Assembly: GCA_904420095.1 (NCBI GenBank)
Contig: CAJFUB010000015.1
Location: 1-52,539 of the forward strand
Origin: an uncultured Clostridia bacterium
Lineage (GTDB): Bacteria > Bacillota > Clostridia > UBA1212 > UBA1255
Direction of reading: 5' to 3'
Length of the DNA: 52,539 bases
The notes under the pieces are model-generated. The model did no database searches, was not told the DNA's origin, and saw only the letters and a list, made by a program, of their open reading frames with translations. This document shows, one piece after another, positions 1 to 8,150 of the stretch (the stretch's first letter is position 1; every line of letters starts with the position of its first letter). The translations under genes were made by a program, and so were the position numbers.

Positions 1-1
1 A

Positions 2-745
2 CAGATTGCCAGCGGCACCTATACGGAAATCCGAAAACAGACCGTCGAGGAGTATATGCTGAACTGGCTGACCACCTACAAGCGAATCGAACTGAAACCC
101 AAGTCCTATGACACGCTGGAAAGCACCATTCATCATCAGATTATCCCCTATTTCAAGGGAATGCAGTTCTTTTCCGTCGCCCATGAGGATATTCAAAAAT
201 TCATCAATCAGCTCAATGATGACAGACGTTCCTATTCCATTATCCGAAAAGCATATCTGGCTCTCAACGGTGTTTACAAATACGCCATGATGAAAGACCG
301 GCTTTTGAAAAATCCCTGCTTTGGCGCCAAGCTGCCGAAGAAAGCCGAGAAGAACGTGAAATCCTTTCAAGTAATGTCAAAAGAGCAAATCAAGCTGTAT
401 TGCGAACACGCCACGGAACGCTATGGAAACGGGAAATGCGTCTGCCGGCTGGGATACGGCCTTGTGCTGATCCTGTTTACCGGCTTGCGTCTGGGAGAAG
501 CGGCGGGGCTTATGTGGGACGATATCGACTTTCAGAAACGGACGCTCAAAGTGCAGCGGACGCTGGAATATGTCAAAAACCGGGACGGCGAAGAAAACAG
601 TAATCATTATGGATTGGTCGAAGGAACGACAAAATCCAAGTCCAGCGAGCGGACAATTCCGCTGAATCAAACGGCATTAAACGCCCTTGTGGTTGCTTAT
701 CCATTTTATCACCCCATTCTATATTGGCTTCTTAGGATAGTATGA
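2..745 (+). pseudogene. N-terminal part of an ICE-type tyrosine integrase
   Basis: The frame is already open at the window edge, so the true start lies upstream. The translation begins within the region leading into the SAM-like core-binding domain (TVEEYMLNWLTTYKRIELKP), of the kind seen in Tn916/Tn1549-like integrases. The catalytic domain follows, with the first active-site arginine in TGLRLGEAAGL and the strand-loop TTKSKSSERTIPL. After TALNAL the sequence turns into an unrelated tail and stops, so the HxLRH, LLGH and tyrosine boxes are absent and the product cannot be catalytic. A 9-bp inverted repeat (737-745 against 772-780) lies over the stop codon and may mark the join. The missing C-terminal boxes, from the same kind of integrase, occur as a relic at 21405-21570. 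Confidence 0.82.
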
Positions 746-843
746 TAGAATTTAGATGAACTCAACATCTGTCATACTATTTATGGTAAAGACGAAGGGA
801 GTATAAACACAGAAGGGATCGTTAACCTACTATTCCTTTTGTA

Positions 844-903
844 TTCCCCGCAACTTGCGAGAAAACGCGCCTGCGGACAAGAGAGCCGCAGACGCGTTTT
901 TTT
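844..903. terminator. Bidirectional terminator, copy 1 of a 59-bp direct repeat
   Basis: A GC-rich stem (CGCGCCTGCGG paired with CCGCAGACGCG) is followed by a run of seven T on the plus strand, and preceded by AAAA that gives a T-run on the minus strand. On the minus strand it lies just past the stop of the radical SAM gene, so it probably ends that operon. The 59 bp match the copy at 2959-3017 at 56 positions. Confidence 0.8.
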
Positions 904-919
904 GCTGAGTGTCAGCCCG

Positions 920-1984
920 TCATTTGAGCGAATCTATACCCCATTGATGCATAAATCGGCAGATAAGATCGCCTTTATTATACAGCTTTTGACTGTCAGC
1001 AACGCCATACTGTCCGGCTAATGCCGACACAGCAATCGTTTGATTGGCGATCATACCTGGTGTTGCTCCACAGAATAAGGTGTCCATTATCTGGTCCACC
1101 CCATCTGTTTCGAGATTTCCTAGCCGCCACCAACTGGCTGGTTCGGCAATATTGGGATACACGTCATAATCCGCATCAATAGCGACAGAGGGGAAACTTG
1201 CGCCCATTCTTGGGGGCTTGCTCTCTTGGAGGAGTTCTTGTACCAGTTCACTCTCAGGACGTCCAAGCATACACAGGCCGTCACGGCTGAGCGTTACAAG
1301 TTCCCGCGGAATCCTTTCAAGGTCAGGCTGTTCGAGGCGTTCCGCCTCGAGTTCATAGCCACAGCCCTCGGGCGTCATGCCTCCGATGAAGAATTCAAAC
1401 TTTCTTCCTATTTTTTCACAGCGATGCCATAAATCGAGTTCATGCATTAGACGCAGGAAATCTTCCAACTCTGGTAGGCAACGTTTCGTCAGGAAAAGCT
1501 GCCAACGTGGAGCAATTCCCACTTCTATACAACGTTCGGTAGCAGTGATTTGATCCTTGAAAGCGCCTTTTCTCCGCATTCCCCAGTCGGTGGTATCCTC
1601 CATGCCAAAGAAAGTGATCTGACAAACCTTGGGCCCAAGCGTTGCCGCCCATGCGGCGTAGGAATCGTCACGGGCCAGCCTCCAGGTGGATAAAAGCTCA
1701 AAACGTTCGGCGCATCCCGGCGAGGACAAGGCCTTTTCCAGTTCCCATAGGTGCCGGTAATCCTTGTGATAGTCCGGTTCCCGCCACCATGAGAAAAAAC
1801 TCCATTCCGAAATGCCTTTTCCGTTTTCATCTCTCCAGCTTTTAAATTGGCTGGCGATCTCTTGAAACTCCTTTATGTTCATATGTCCGTTTTTATGCGC
1901 ACCCAGCCAACAATGCCGGCAGCGATTGGGACAACCAGCCATATCAACCATGACGCCGAGATGAGACATAGTAAAATTATTCAT
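920..1984 (-). CDS. Radical SAM protein of unknown substrate
   Basis: The 354-residue protein has a CxxxCxxC cluster (C18, C22, C25 in GCPNRCRHCW) near its N-terminus, the [4Fe-4S] site of radical SAM enzymes, so it should cleave S-adenosylmethionine and start radical chemistry in the cytoplasm. No C-terminal SPASM cysteine array is visible. The start at 1984 is chosen because GGGGGAG sits five bases upstream; a longer frame to 2014 has no such site. It lies 11 bp behind the GNAT gene and ends just before a strong terminator, so the two form one operon. I do not recognise the subfamily or substrate. The partner acetyltransferase and the leader upstream make antibiotic or peptide modification possible, but that is inference. 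Confidence 0.85.
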   Translation of the reverse strand: MNNFTMSHLGVMVDMAGCPNRCRHCWLGAHKNGHMNIKEFQEIASQFKSWRDENGKGISEWSFFSWWREPDYHKDYRHLWELEKALSSPGCAERFELLSTWRLARDDSYAAWAATLGPKVCQITFFGMEDTTDWGMRRKGAFKDQITATERCIEVGIAPRWQLFLTKRCLPELEDFLRLMHELDLWHRCEKIGRKFEFFIGGMTPEGCGYELEAERLEQPDLERIPRELVTLSRDGLCMLGRPESELVQELLQESKPPRMGASFPSVAIDADYDVYPNIAEPASWWRLGNLETDGVDQIMDTLFCGATPGMIANQTIAVSALAGQYGVADSQKLYNKGDLICRFMHQWGIDSLK

Positions 1985-1995
1985 TTTTCTCCCCC

Positions 1996-2556
1996 TCAAA
2001 TAGCTTTCCAGCACATAATCTGTGTATCACAGTCATCAAAAGTGTTTTCATAGATTTGTCGCAAGCCGCTATCCGCTTTGGTTAACTTCAGACAAAGTTG
2101 GTGGATAGTGCCGTCATAGATATTTGTAAATAAAATAGGAAAACCCGGGTTTAAGGATAATAGTTCATCAACCGTATGTTTTGGGGATTGAATTAACAGT
2201 TGGGAAGTGTATCTAAGTTTTTCATAAAATTCCACGGCGGAATCGACAGAACCCAAAGCAATCAGATGGACACCCAGATCTTTCGCACGATTTTCTATCA
2301 AAGACAGACATTTTCTCGCAAGGCCTTGCTTTCTGTATTGTTGTTCCGTTGCAACAACACCGACGGTGATATTTCCATTATCCTCAAGATAAGCTAGCGC
2401 GACCGCTACCACTTCATCAGAGGCCTGCGCATATACAAGTAATTCGGGTTGTGCGGTTATTCTTGCCTGCCATTGTGATCGGCATTTTATAAAATCATGC
2501 GTTTTGAGCAGTCTATCGGAAAAGTGCAGAACACGGTCAAGTGTGCTATTATCCAT
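1996..2556 (-). CDS. GNAT-family N-acetyltransferase
   Basis: This 186-residue protein carries the acetyl-CoA pyrophosphate-binding signature of GNAT enzymes (VVATEQQYRKQGLARKCL, about residues 67-84), followed by the expected helix and by VHLIALGSVDSAVEFYEKL, the region that shapes the CoA site. It should transfer an acetyl group to an amine; the acceptor cannot be read from the sequence. The start at 2556 is the only usable one because an in-frame stop lies just upstream; its own ribosome site is weak, while a better GGAGGG lies about 25 bases further up. The gene follows a leader ORF and an attenuator-like terminator and precedes the radical SAM gene by 11 bp. Confidence 0.85.
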   Translation of the reverse strand: MDNSTLDRVLHFSDRLLKTHDFIKCRSQWQARITAQPELLVYAQASDEVVAVALAYLEDNGNITVGVVATEQQYRKQGLARKCLSLIENRAKDLGVHLIALGSVDSAVEFYEKLRYTSQLLIQSPKHTVDELLSLNPGFPILFTNIYDGTIHQLCLKLTKADSGLRQIYENTFDDCDTQIMCWKAI

Positions 2557-2632
2557 AACATATTCATTTCATAAATCGTAATGATCCCTCCGAATATTTC
2601 TAATAAAAGCAATTACCTTTTTTGTACAAAAC

Positions 2633-2662
2633 AAAAAGGTCACGGACGAGATGTCAGTGACC
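2633..2662 (-). terminator. Attenuator-like terminator upstream of the GNAT gene
   Basis: Read on the minus strand, GGTCAC and GTGACC form a six-pair stem with a 13-base loop, followed at once by TTTTT. It lies between the 28-codon leader ORF and the GNAT start with no complete gene in between, so it can only control entry into the GNAT/radical SAM operon or end the short leader transcript. Confidence 0.68.
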
Positions 2663-2725
2663 GGATACTTAATTCATTAAGGATGAAATTCATTTCTATT
2701 TCTCGGTGAATGGTAACACCTAATA

Positions 2726-2839
2726 AAGCATAGCTTACAACCACTATGCTTTTTGCCATATTACCGACGAATACAGAAAAGAAAATCTTTTCCGATTAAG
2801 CTCCACACAACGTCTCGTCGTTTCCTTTTTGAGTGGAGC
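2726..2839 (-). promoter_or_regulatory. Leader RNA hairpins upstream of the attenuator
   Basis: Two further perfect stems lie in the minus-strand leader. One pairs GCTCCAC with GTGGAGC (2800-2806 with 2833-2839) and encloses the 3' half of the leader ORF, with a smaller AACG/CGTT stem inside. The other pairs AAGCATAG with CTATGCTT (2726-2733 with 2744-2751). This arrangement of a short ORF, a stem overlapping it, an intermediate stem and then a terminator is typical of ribosome-controlled attenuation; the mechanism itself is inferred. Confidence 0.55.
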
Positions 2840-2882
2840 AAATCAGTCGATTTAATCTCATGATACCAGATACATAATGCAT
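2796..2882 (-). CDS. 28-residue leader peptide or small precursor peptide
   Basis: An ATG at 2882 with AAGGAG at a nine-base spacing opens a 28-codon frame ending in TAA at 2796. The peptide begins MHYVSGIM and ends DETLCGA, with cysteines at positions 15 and 26. It is the first frame of the transcript that leads to the GNAT and radical SAM genes. The stem that overlaps its 3' half and the downstream terminator favour a regulatory leader peptide. The alternative is a substrate peptide of the radical SAM enzyme; against that, no double-glycine motif, transporter or repeated residues are visible. Confidence 0.5.
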   Translation of the reverse strand: MHYVSGIMRLNRLICSTQKGNDETLCGA

Positions 2883-2903
2883 CCTATCACTCTCCTTTTT
2901 ATA

Positions 2904-2932
2904 AGAATACCATTTTACATATAGAAAGTAAA
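2904..2932 (-). promoter_or_regulatory. Candidate promoter of the leader/GNAT/radical SAM operon
   Basis: On the minus strand TTTACT and TATTCT are separated by 17 bases. The predicted start would fall close to the leader's ribosome site, giving a very short 5' end, so a slightly upstream promoter remains possible. Confidence 0.4.
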
Positions 2933-2958
2933 TACTATTCGGTAAATTTAGCAAACCG

Positions 2959-3017
2959 TTCCCCGCAACTTGCGGGAAAACGCGCCTGCGGCCAAGAGAG
3001 CCGCAGGCGCGTTTTTT
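2959..3017. terminator. Bidirectional terminator, copy 2 of the 59-bp direct repeat
   Basis: The same CGCGCCTGCGG/CCGCAGGCGCG stem with T-runs on both strands as at 844-903, with three differences in 59 bases. Here it lies upstream of the leader promoter and shields the operon from outside transcription. The pair of copies encloses the whole GNAT/radical SAM unit. Confidence 0.78.
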
Positions 3018-3285
3018 GTTGTGTGTCCATATCCGTCATACTATGAGTGTACCCCATTAAAGTAGGTTGGCAAAAATGAAAAGATGAAAGGAGTGAAGGC
3101 TGCAACCAGCCAGCGGGATGGTTTCTTCCGACATCCGCAGAACGATATTGTGTCTGCAACAAAACGGAAGCGCATAACGGTATTGCTTTGGATCGGATGT
3201 GTCCCTTGCCGTTAGGCCCCTTTGCCGCCGATAGAGGTTCGGCGGAGAACCGAAAATGAACACATCCAAGAAAAAAGCCTTCCTC
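3018..3285. other. Stretch without a recognised gene
   Basis: Reading frames here are short, on the minus strand, without ribosome sites or familiar motifs. It looks like remnant mobile-element sequence between the terminator repeat and the inverted repeats ahead of the second integrase. Confidence 0.5.
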
Positions 3286-3340
3286 CTTCCATTGCAGTAA
3301 CGGAGCGAGGCAACGCCGAGCGGAGTTACTGCAATGGAAG
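3286..3340. repeat. Perfect 16-bp inverted repeat with a 23-base loop
   Basis: CTTCCATTGCAGTAAC at 3286-3301 is the exact reverse complement of 3325-3340. No T-run follows either arm, so a simple terminator is unlikely. It is one of two large palindromes ahead of the truncated recombinase at 3454 and could be a recombinase-binding or transfer-related structure. Confidence 0.8.
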
Positions 3341-3382
3341 AGAAACAAGAGAGGACAGGCAAGAAATCGAGCCGTAAGGCGA

Positions 3383-3433
3383 GTTCCGGTAATTTTTGAA
3401 AACTATCCTATTGTTTTCAAAAATTACCGGAAC
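3383..3433. repeat. Perfect 21-bp inverted repeat just ahead of a recombinase gene
   Basis: Positions 3383-3403 and 3413-3433 are exact reverse complements with a nine-base loop. The repeat ends 20 bp before the start of the recombinase at 3454. The stem has poly-A and poly-T within the arms but no T-run after it. It may be an operator, an attachment-type site or an mRNA structure for the recombinase; this cannot be decided by eye. Confidence 0.85.
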
Positions 3434-3453
3434 CATACTGACGGAGAAAAGAG

Positions 3454-4290
3454 GTGAGAAATCTGTCAAGAGCGATTGGCAAGCAACTGGAACACGCCGT
3501 CCATGCCTGCTATACTCCCGGAGATTCCAAACGGGCAGACAAATTTAACGCCGCCATAGACACAAGCTGGAAGATTTACTCCATATCGTCCCGGCGGGAT
3601 ATGCTGGATTTGGCAAAGGATTTCGGGAGATTCGTCAAAGAGGAATACCCAGAAGTGAATCGCGCCTATCTAATTACCAGCGACGTTCTGCAAGCCTATG
3701 TGGATAAAAAGGCGGCCACCTGTGTGGACGCCACGCTGGATAAAATCATCAGCCGATTGGGAAAGCCGGAAAGGTACTGTGAGCATGCCTACGAAAACTC
3801 CGTTTTTACCTGGGAAGTTGCCGACGTACAAAAGCCGGTGTCCATGAAAAACGCCGATTTTGTCAAGGATACGCCGGTGCCGCTGGAGGTATCCAAGAAA
3901 GTTATAGAAGCGTTATCCCAGAGAAAAACCGAGGTCTATCGGGCTGTTATTTTATCCACCTACTGCGATATGCGCGCCGAGGAAACCACCGGTCTGAAAG
4001 CCGGAAACGTCCATTTTACAGGCGGCGAGTTCGGCTATGGGTGGGTGGAGATCGTCAAGGGCGGCGGAGCGAAAGGAGATCGGCCACGAATCATTCCGAT
4101 CATCAGTCAGGAAGCGCAGCGGGCATTGAAAGCAGCGGTAGCCAGGAAAAAGCCGGATGAATATGTTGCCGCCAAAGACGGTAGCGGAAAAATGACGGCT
4201 GATAATGTACAGCGCACGCTGCGCGAATGGATGGACAAGGAATACGGCAGAACATACAAGGGAAACCGCATGAAATCAGGATTTTCTTGA
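3454..4290 (+). pseudogene. Tyrosine recombinase truncated before its HxxR box
   Basis: A GTG start at 3454 behind GGAGAAAAGAG begins a 278-residue protein resembling tyrosine recombinases of clostridial mobile elements, different from the fragment at the window start. The core-binding part covers about residues 1-130. The catalytic domain begins near 140, with the first arginine at R174 (YCDMRAEETTGL) and the beta-hairpin lysine region around GGGAKGDRPRIIPI. At KGNRM the reading turns into KSGFS and stops, exactly where the HxxR box should begin, so the second arginine and the tyrosine are missing. The break coincides with the start of the 64-bp repeat at 4261. Confidence 0.75.
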
Positions 4291-4324
4291 TTTCATTTCG
4301 TAAATAAGCCGGTGCAAAGGGCCT
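4261..4324. repeat. Left copy of a 64-bp direct repeat bracketing the accessory block
   Basis: Aligned without gaps to 23541-23604, about 53 of 64 positions agree, and similarity is lost upstream of both copies. It includes CGCATGAAATCA and ATTTTCTTG, the two most conserved parts. In this copy ATGAAATCA (4270-4278) and TGATTTCAT (4288-4296) also form a perfect hairpin. It could be an old attachment-site duplication or a dispersed repeat. The remaining sequence to 4589 holds no gene. Confidence 0.65.
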
Positions 4325-4589
4325 CCCTCCAAAACCGCGTGCCGAGGGGCAAGGCCTTCATCCTCTCGCCTCCTTCGTAAAACGACTGTCTTATTTATCA
4401 ATTTTGAGCAAAACATTCAATATTCAGATGCCGGAACGAAACCGTTTTCATAAACAGGCCGGTGTCGAACGATGGCTGTTTGATTCTATCTATGCAGGAT
4501 ATTTTCATTGTCCGCAAAAAAGCAATGTTTTTACCGTCCCCTGTTTTCTCTGCTCTTACAGATAAGATACCGTCCAAACTTTTCAAAGA

Positions 4590-5489
4590 TTATTCGATCG
4601 ATTCAAACAATTTTTGCAGCTGTTGCAAATACTTCTCAGCCGCCTTTGAAAACACCTGATACTTTTTCCAGACGATAGACGGAGCGGTCTCTATCTCCGG
4701 TTTTATTGGCCGAAAACATAAATTGCTGTCTCCGGTCGTGTTAATCAGTTTATCAAAACAGACGGCATAGCCCAGTCCTTCTTCCACCAGAAGAGATCCA
4801 TTGAAAAGGAGATTGTAGGTGGCAACAATATTTAATTTGGATACGTCCCTTCGGATCTGCGAGGCGACAGGCCATCCGTCTCGCTCCTCCTGGTGGGACA
4901 TAATCAGCGGCTTGTCCCACAGATCCTCGGGAGCAATGAATTCCTTTTCAGAAAGAGGAGCGTCTTTTTGCATCAATACGCCGAAGGTGTCTTTGATAGG
5001 AATTTCAATGGATTCATATTTTGAGCGGTCAATCGTGCCATATAAAAGCCCAAAATCAATGAGCCCTTTATCCAGCCGCTCTATGACATAAGCGGAATTC
5101 CCGCTGGATATGTGATAGTGAATGTCAGGGTAGGTTTTCTTTAACTCACAGGCGGCCTGAGCAAAGAAACGGATGACGTCGGTTTCTCCTGCTCCAATAT
5201 ATACATCTCCTGCGATAGACTCATTCGAGAACTGGATTTCGCTTTCGGTCTTTTTTACCAAGTCCAGGATTTCCTCCGCCCGTTTGCGAAGGATTACTCC
5301 TTCGTCTGTCAAAACCACCTTCCGGGAGCCTTTTGTACCTCGAATCAATAGCTGTTTGCCGAGTTCTTCTTCCATTGCTTTCAATTGCGTGGACAGTGTG
5401 GGCTGAGAAAGATGCAGGGATTCTGCTGCAGCTGAAATGCTTTGTTCCCTTGCCACCGCCAAAAAATACTGCAAGACTCGTAATTCCAT
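4590..5489 (-). CDS. LysR-family transcription regulator
   Basis: The 299-residue protein has the LysR N-terminal winged helix (LQYFLAVAREQSISAAAESLHLSQPTL, within residues 6-40) and a two-lobed substrate-binding domain from about residue 90. The start at 5489 has GGGAGG nine bases upstream. It is divergent from the lipoprotein/adenylating enzyme/exporter operon at 5643, the usual position of a LysR activator next to its target. The shared promoter region contains back-to-back promoters, and a box there recurs ahead of the second operon at 11384, so it probably controls both. The inducer is unknown. Confidence 0.93.
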   Translation of the reverse strand: MELRVLQYFLAVAREQSISAAAESLHLSQPTLSTQLKAMEEELGKQLLIRGTKGSRKVVLTDEGVILRKRAEEILDLVKKTESEIQFSNESIAGDVYIGAGETDVIRFFAQAACELKKTYPDIHYHISSGNSAYVIERLDKGLIDFGLLYGTIDRSKYESIEIPIKDTFGVLMQKDAPLSEKEFIAPEDLWDKPLIMSHQEERDGWPVASQIRRDVSKLNIVATYNLLFNGSLLVEEGLGYAVCFDKLINTTGDSNLCFRPIKPEIETAPSIVWKKYQVFSKAAEKYLQQLQKLFESIE

Positions 5490-5510
5490 TTGTATCGCCT
5501 CCCTAACGCC

Positions 5511-5539
5511 AGTATAGCACAATATTCTATTGAATTCAA
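5511..5539 (-). promoter_or_regulatory. Promoter of the LysR gene
   Basis: On the minus strand TTGAAT and TATACT are 17 bases apart, 22 bp ahead of the LysR start. It lies back to back with the promoter at 5567-5595, so a regulator bound between them could act on both. Confidence 0.6.
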
Positions 5540-5558
5540 CTATGCATATTTATCAATA

Positions 5559-5595
5559 ATAAGTATTTGTTATATTATTAACAGCGCACTATACT
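5559..5595 (+). promoter_or_regulatory. LysR-type box and promoter of the amidase/ligase/exporter operon
   Basis: TTGTTA (5567-5572), 17 bases, TATACT (5590-5595) make a good sigma-70 promoter. The -35 lies inside ATAAGTATTTGTTAT (5559-5573), a box repeated almost unchanged ahead of the SDR operon at 11307. Confidence 0.65.
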
Positions 5596-5642
5596 AAAAA
5601 TGCAAAAGATGATAGCGAACAAACTGCAAGGAGGCTTTTCAA

Positions 5643-6767
5643 ATGAATCACAGGTTCCTGAACAGAAGACGGCTGATCCGGTTTTCCCTCCTGCTTGTTT
5701 TTGCCTTAACAATAAGCGGATGCGAAGGGACGACGGAAGAAATGCAACATATGCAAAGCGGCAGTGAAGCGCAGGAAGAACAGAAAAACAGTATCACACT
5801 CACATCTGAGATCGTAGAGCTGGAAGACGATTTTTCCGCCGTGCGCTATGACGGCGATTATGGGTTTGACGATTTCCTTGCCGGTGGCGGTGCATCCTCC
5901 GATGAAGAGGTTATCGAATATCTGGCAAACAATCTGCTTTCCGGGCTGAATCTGAAGGATTTGCCGGGAGGTATTTTCGGATGCAGTACCATTGCGGTGT
6001 CCAGTCCGGAGGGAGATGCCTTATTTGGCCGCAATTTCGATTGGGAGAACTGCGAGGCTATGGTTGTGGAAGCACATCCCGAAAATGGATATGCTTCCCT
6101 TTCCACTGTCAATATGGATTTTATCGCCCAAAATATAAGCGGCGGCATGGTGGGGATGACGCTGAATCCGGACGAGGTCAAAACACTTGCCGCCCTGTAT
6201 GCTCCGCTGGACGGGATGAATGCCGCCGGCTTGGCGGTATCAGTGAATATGATTCAAGACAGCGCAGCCATCGAGCAGGATACGGACAAGCCGGACATCA
6301 CCACGACAACAGCAATCCGCTTGCTGCTGGATAAAGCAGGGAGTGTGAATGAGGCGCTGGAGCTGCTGGGACAATATGACCTTCACGGTTCCATGGGTAT
6401 GATGATTCATTTCGCAATAGCAGATTCCACAGGCCGCAGTGTGGCAGTGGAGTATGTGGCGGGGGAAAGGATCGTCATCGAAACGCCGGTGCTGACGAAC
6501 TTCTATCTGGCGGAAGGCGAAAAGCAGGGCATTGGAACCCAGCAATCCCATGAACGGTATGACATTCTGATAAAACAACTAGAGGAAACTCCGGAAATGG
6601 GAATGGAAGATGTTCGAGATGCTTTGGACAGCGTAAGTAAAGACAATTTCGGAGAGTTTGAATCCACAGAGTGGAGCATTGTCATGAACCTGTCCGCCGG
6701 TGAAGCCAGGTATTATCACCGGGAAAATTATAACCAGAATTACACTTTTCGATTGGAATCTCGATAG
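5643..6767 (+). CDS. Exported choloylglycine-hydrolase-like (Ntn amidohydrolase) lipoprotein
   Basis: The 374-residue protein starts with a lipoprotein signal (hydrophobic core residues 14-24, lipobox ISGC27), so it should be anchored outside the cell membrane. A linker and prosegment follow. The Ntn-hydrolase nucleophile is probably C114 (FGCSTIAV), with the family's GRNFDW motif at 129-134. These enzymes cleave linear amide bonds, as in conjugated bile acids, penicillin V or N-acylethanolamines. The cysteine is internal, so activation needs removal of about 113 residues, as in acid-ceramidase-like members rather than classical bile salt hydrolase. AAGGAGG lies nine bases before the start. 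It is first in an operon with an adenylating enzyme and an ABC exporter. The substrate is unknown; bile salt hydrolase should not be assumed. Confidence 0.85.
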   Translation: MNHRFLNRRRLIRFSLLLVFALTISGCEGTTEEMQHMQSGSEAQEEQKNSITLTSEIVELEDDFSAVRYDGDYGFDDFLAGGGASSDEEVIEYLANNLLSGLNLKDLPGGIFGCSTIAVSSPEGDALFGRNFDWENCEAMVVEAHPENGYASLSTVNMDFIAQNISGGMVGMTLNPDEVKTLAALYAPLDGMNAAGLAVSVNMIQDSAAIEQDTDKPDITTTTAIRLLLDKAGSVNEALELLGQYDLHGSMGMMIHFAIADSTGRSVAVEYVAGERIVIETPVLTNFYLAEGEKQGIGTQQSHERYDILIKQLEETPEMGMEDVRDALDSVSKDNFGEFESTEWSIVMNLSAGEARYYHRENYNQNYTFRLESR

Positions 6768-6782
6768 GAAGGAGCGACCGAA

Positions 6783-8150
6783 ATGAACTATCTGAAAACA
6801 CTGAAAGATTTGTTTGCATTTATGAAAAACACCCGTTTGTCGGAAGAGGAAATGAAGAAGCTGCAAAATCAAAAGCTCCGGACATTGCTTCATTTCGCTT
6901 GGGAGCGCTCCGCTTTTTACCGGCGCACCTTTGAAACGGCCGGTATTACGGAAGAACAATTGGATGTGCTTCCCCTTTCCGCCTTTCCCGCCATTGACAA
7001 AACCGGTTTGATAGAACACTTTGACGAGCTTGTCACAGTGCCGGACCTGTGCCAGGAGGAACTGCGGAAATTTGATGCGGAAACGCAAGCGGACCGCAAG
7101 CCTTATCTTGGAAAATATCATGTGGTGCATTCTTCCGGCAGTACGGGGAAGCCCGGATACTTCATCTATGATAAAGCGGCTTGGCAGACCATGCTGCTGG
7201 GAATTATCCGAGGTGCTTTATGGAACATGAGCATGCCGCAGATCCTGAAATTGCTGGCCGGGCGTCCCCGCATTATTTACATAGCCGCCACGGATGGACG
7301 TTACGGCGGAGCCAAGGCTGTAGGAGATGGCATTGACGGTGTGGGTGCCAGACAGATGTATCTGGACATTAAAACCCCGCTTTCGGAATGGATTGAAAAC
7401 GTCCGGAAATTCAGCCCGAATCTCATCATCGGTTATCCTTCCGCCATTAAAATCCTTGCTGAATTGGTGGAAAAAGGCGAGATATCCGTGAGGATTGCCC
7501 GTGTGATTTCCTGCGGCGAGCCTTTGAGCGCCGGGCTTCGCAGCTTTCTGGAAGAAACCCTCCGGTGCACGGTCATCAATATTTATGGAGCCAGCGAGTC
7601 TCTTGCTCTGGGCGTAGAAACCGGGAAAGAGGACGGCATGCTGCTGTTCGACGACCTAAACGTCATTGAAGTGGAAGACGACGTCATGTACCTGACGTGT
7701 CTGTATAACTTTGCCCAGCCGCTGATCCGCTACCGCATTTCCGACCGTTTAGTTATGAAAGAATCAATGGCAGGAAGTCCCTTTACCCGCGCAGAAATCG
7801 TGTTAGGGCGGAATGAGGATCTGCTATGGTTTGAAGATGAAAATGGGCATCGGGATTTTCTGCATCCGCTGGCTGTGGAAGGCTTTTGCCTGGACGGACT
7901 GCGGGATTACCAGTTTCAGCAGGTGGCTTCTGATGCGTTTGAAATGTTGGCGGAAGCTGTAAGCGAAGAGCAGAAGCCCTATATTGAAAAAGAGATGCTC
8001 CGACAGATGAAAGAAATCCTGCGGGAGAAAAATTTGAGCTACGTACAGTTTTATGTGCGTTTTGTGGATGAGATTCTTCCTAATCCGGCCACAGGAAAAA
8101 AGCCGCTGATTGTCCCATCTGAAAAAACGGAAATGGAGGAAGCGGTATGA
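6783..8150 (+). CDS. PaaK/CapK-like adenylate-forming enzyme (acyl-CoA ligase type)
   Basis: The 455-residue protein has the motifs of the phenylacetate-CoA ligase branch of ANL enzymes: phosphate loop SSGSTGKPG (117-125), YGASES (268-273), the hinge-like LIRYRISD (314-321), and a C-terminal NPATGKKPL. It should activate a carboxylic acid with ATP, then load it on CoA or another acceptor. The start has GGAAGGAG nine bases upstream. It follows the lipoprotein by 15 bp and overlaps the next gene by four bases (ATGA), so it is translationally coupled to the exporter. The pairing suggests making, modifying or salvaging an acyl compound that the lipoprotein cuts or releases and the exporter moves. 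The acid substrate cannot be told. Confidence 0.85.
   Translation: MNYLKTLKDLFAFMKNTRLSEEEMKKLQNQKLRTLLHFAWERSAFYRRTFETAGITEEQLDVLPLSAFPAIDKTGLIEHFDELVTVPDLCQEELRKFDAETQADRKPYLGKYHVVHSSGSTGKPGYFIYDKAAWQTMLLGIIRGALWNMSMPQILKLLAGRPRIIYIAATDGRYGGAKAVGDGIDGVGARQMYLDIKTPLSEWIENVRKFSPNLIIGYPSAIKILAELVEKGEISVRIARVISCGEPLSAGLRSFLEETLRCTVINIYGASESLALGVETGKEDGMLLFDDLNVIEVEDDVMYLTCLYNFAQPLIRYRISDRLVMKESMAGSPFTRAEIVLGRNEDLLWFEDENGHRDFLHPLAVEGFCLDGLRDYQFQQVASDAFEMLAEAVSEEQKPYIEKEMLRQMKEILREKNLSYVQFYVRFVDEILPNPATGKKPLIVPSEKTEMEEAV

Noticed and set aside
5643..6767. Calling the choloylglycine-hydrolase-like protein a bile salt hydrolase
   Set aside because: It is a lipoprotein with an internal nucleophile cysteine after a prosegment, unlike classical cytoplasmic enzymes that begin with Met-Cys.
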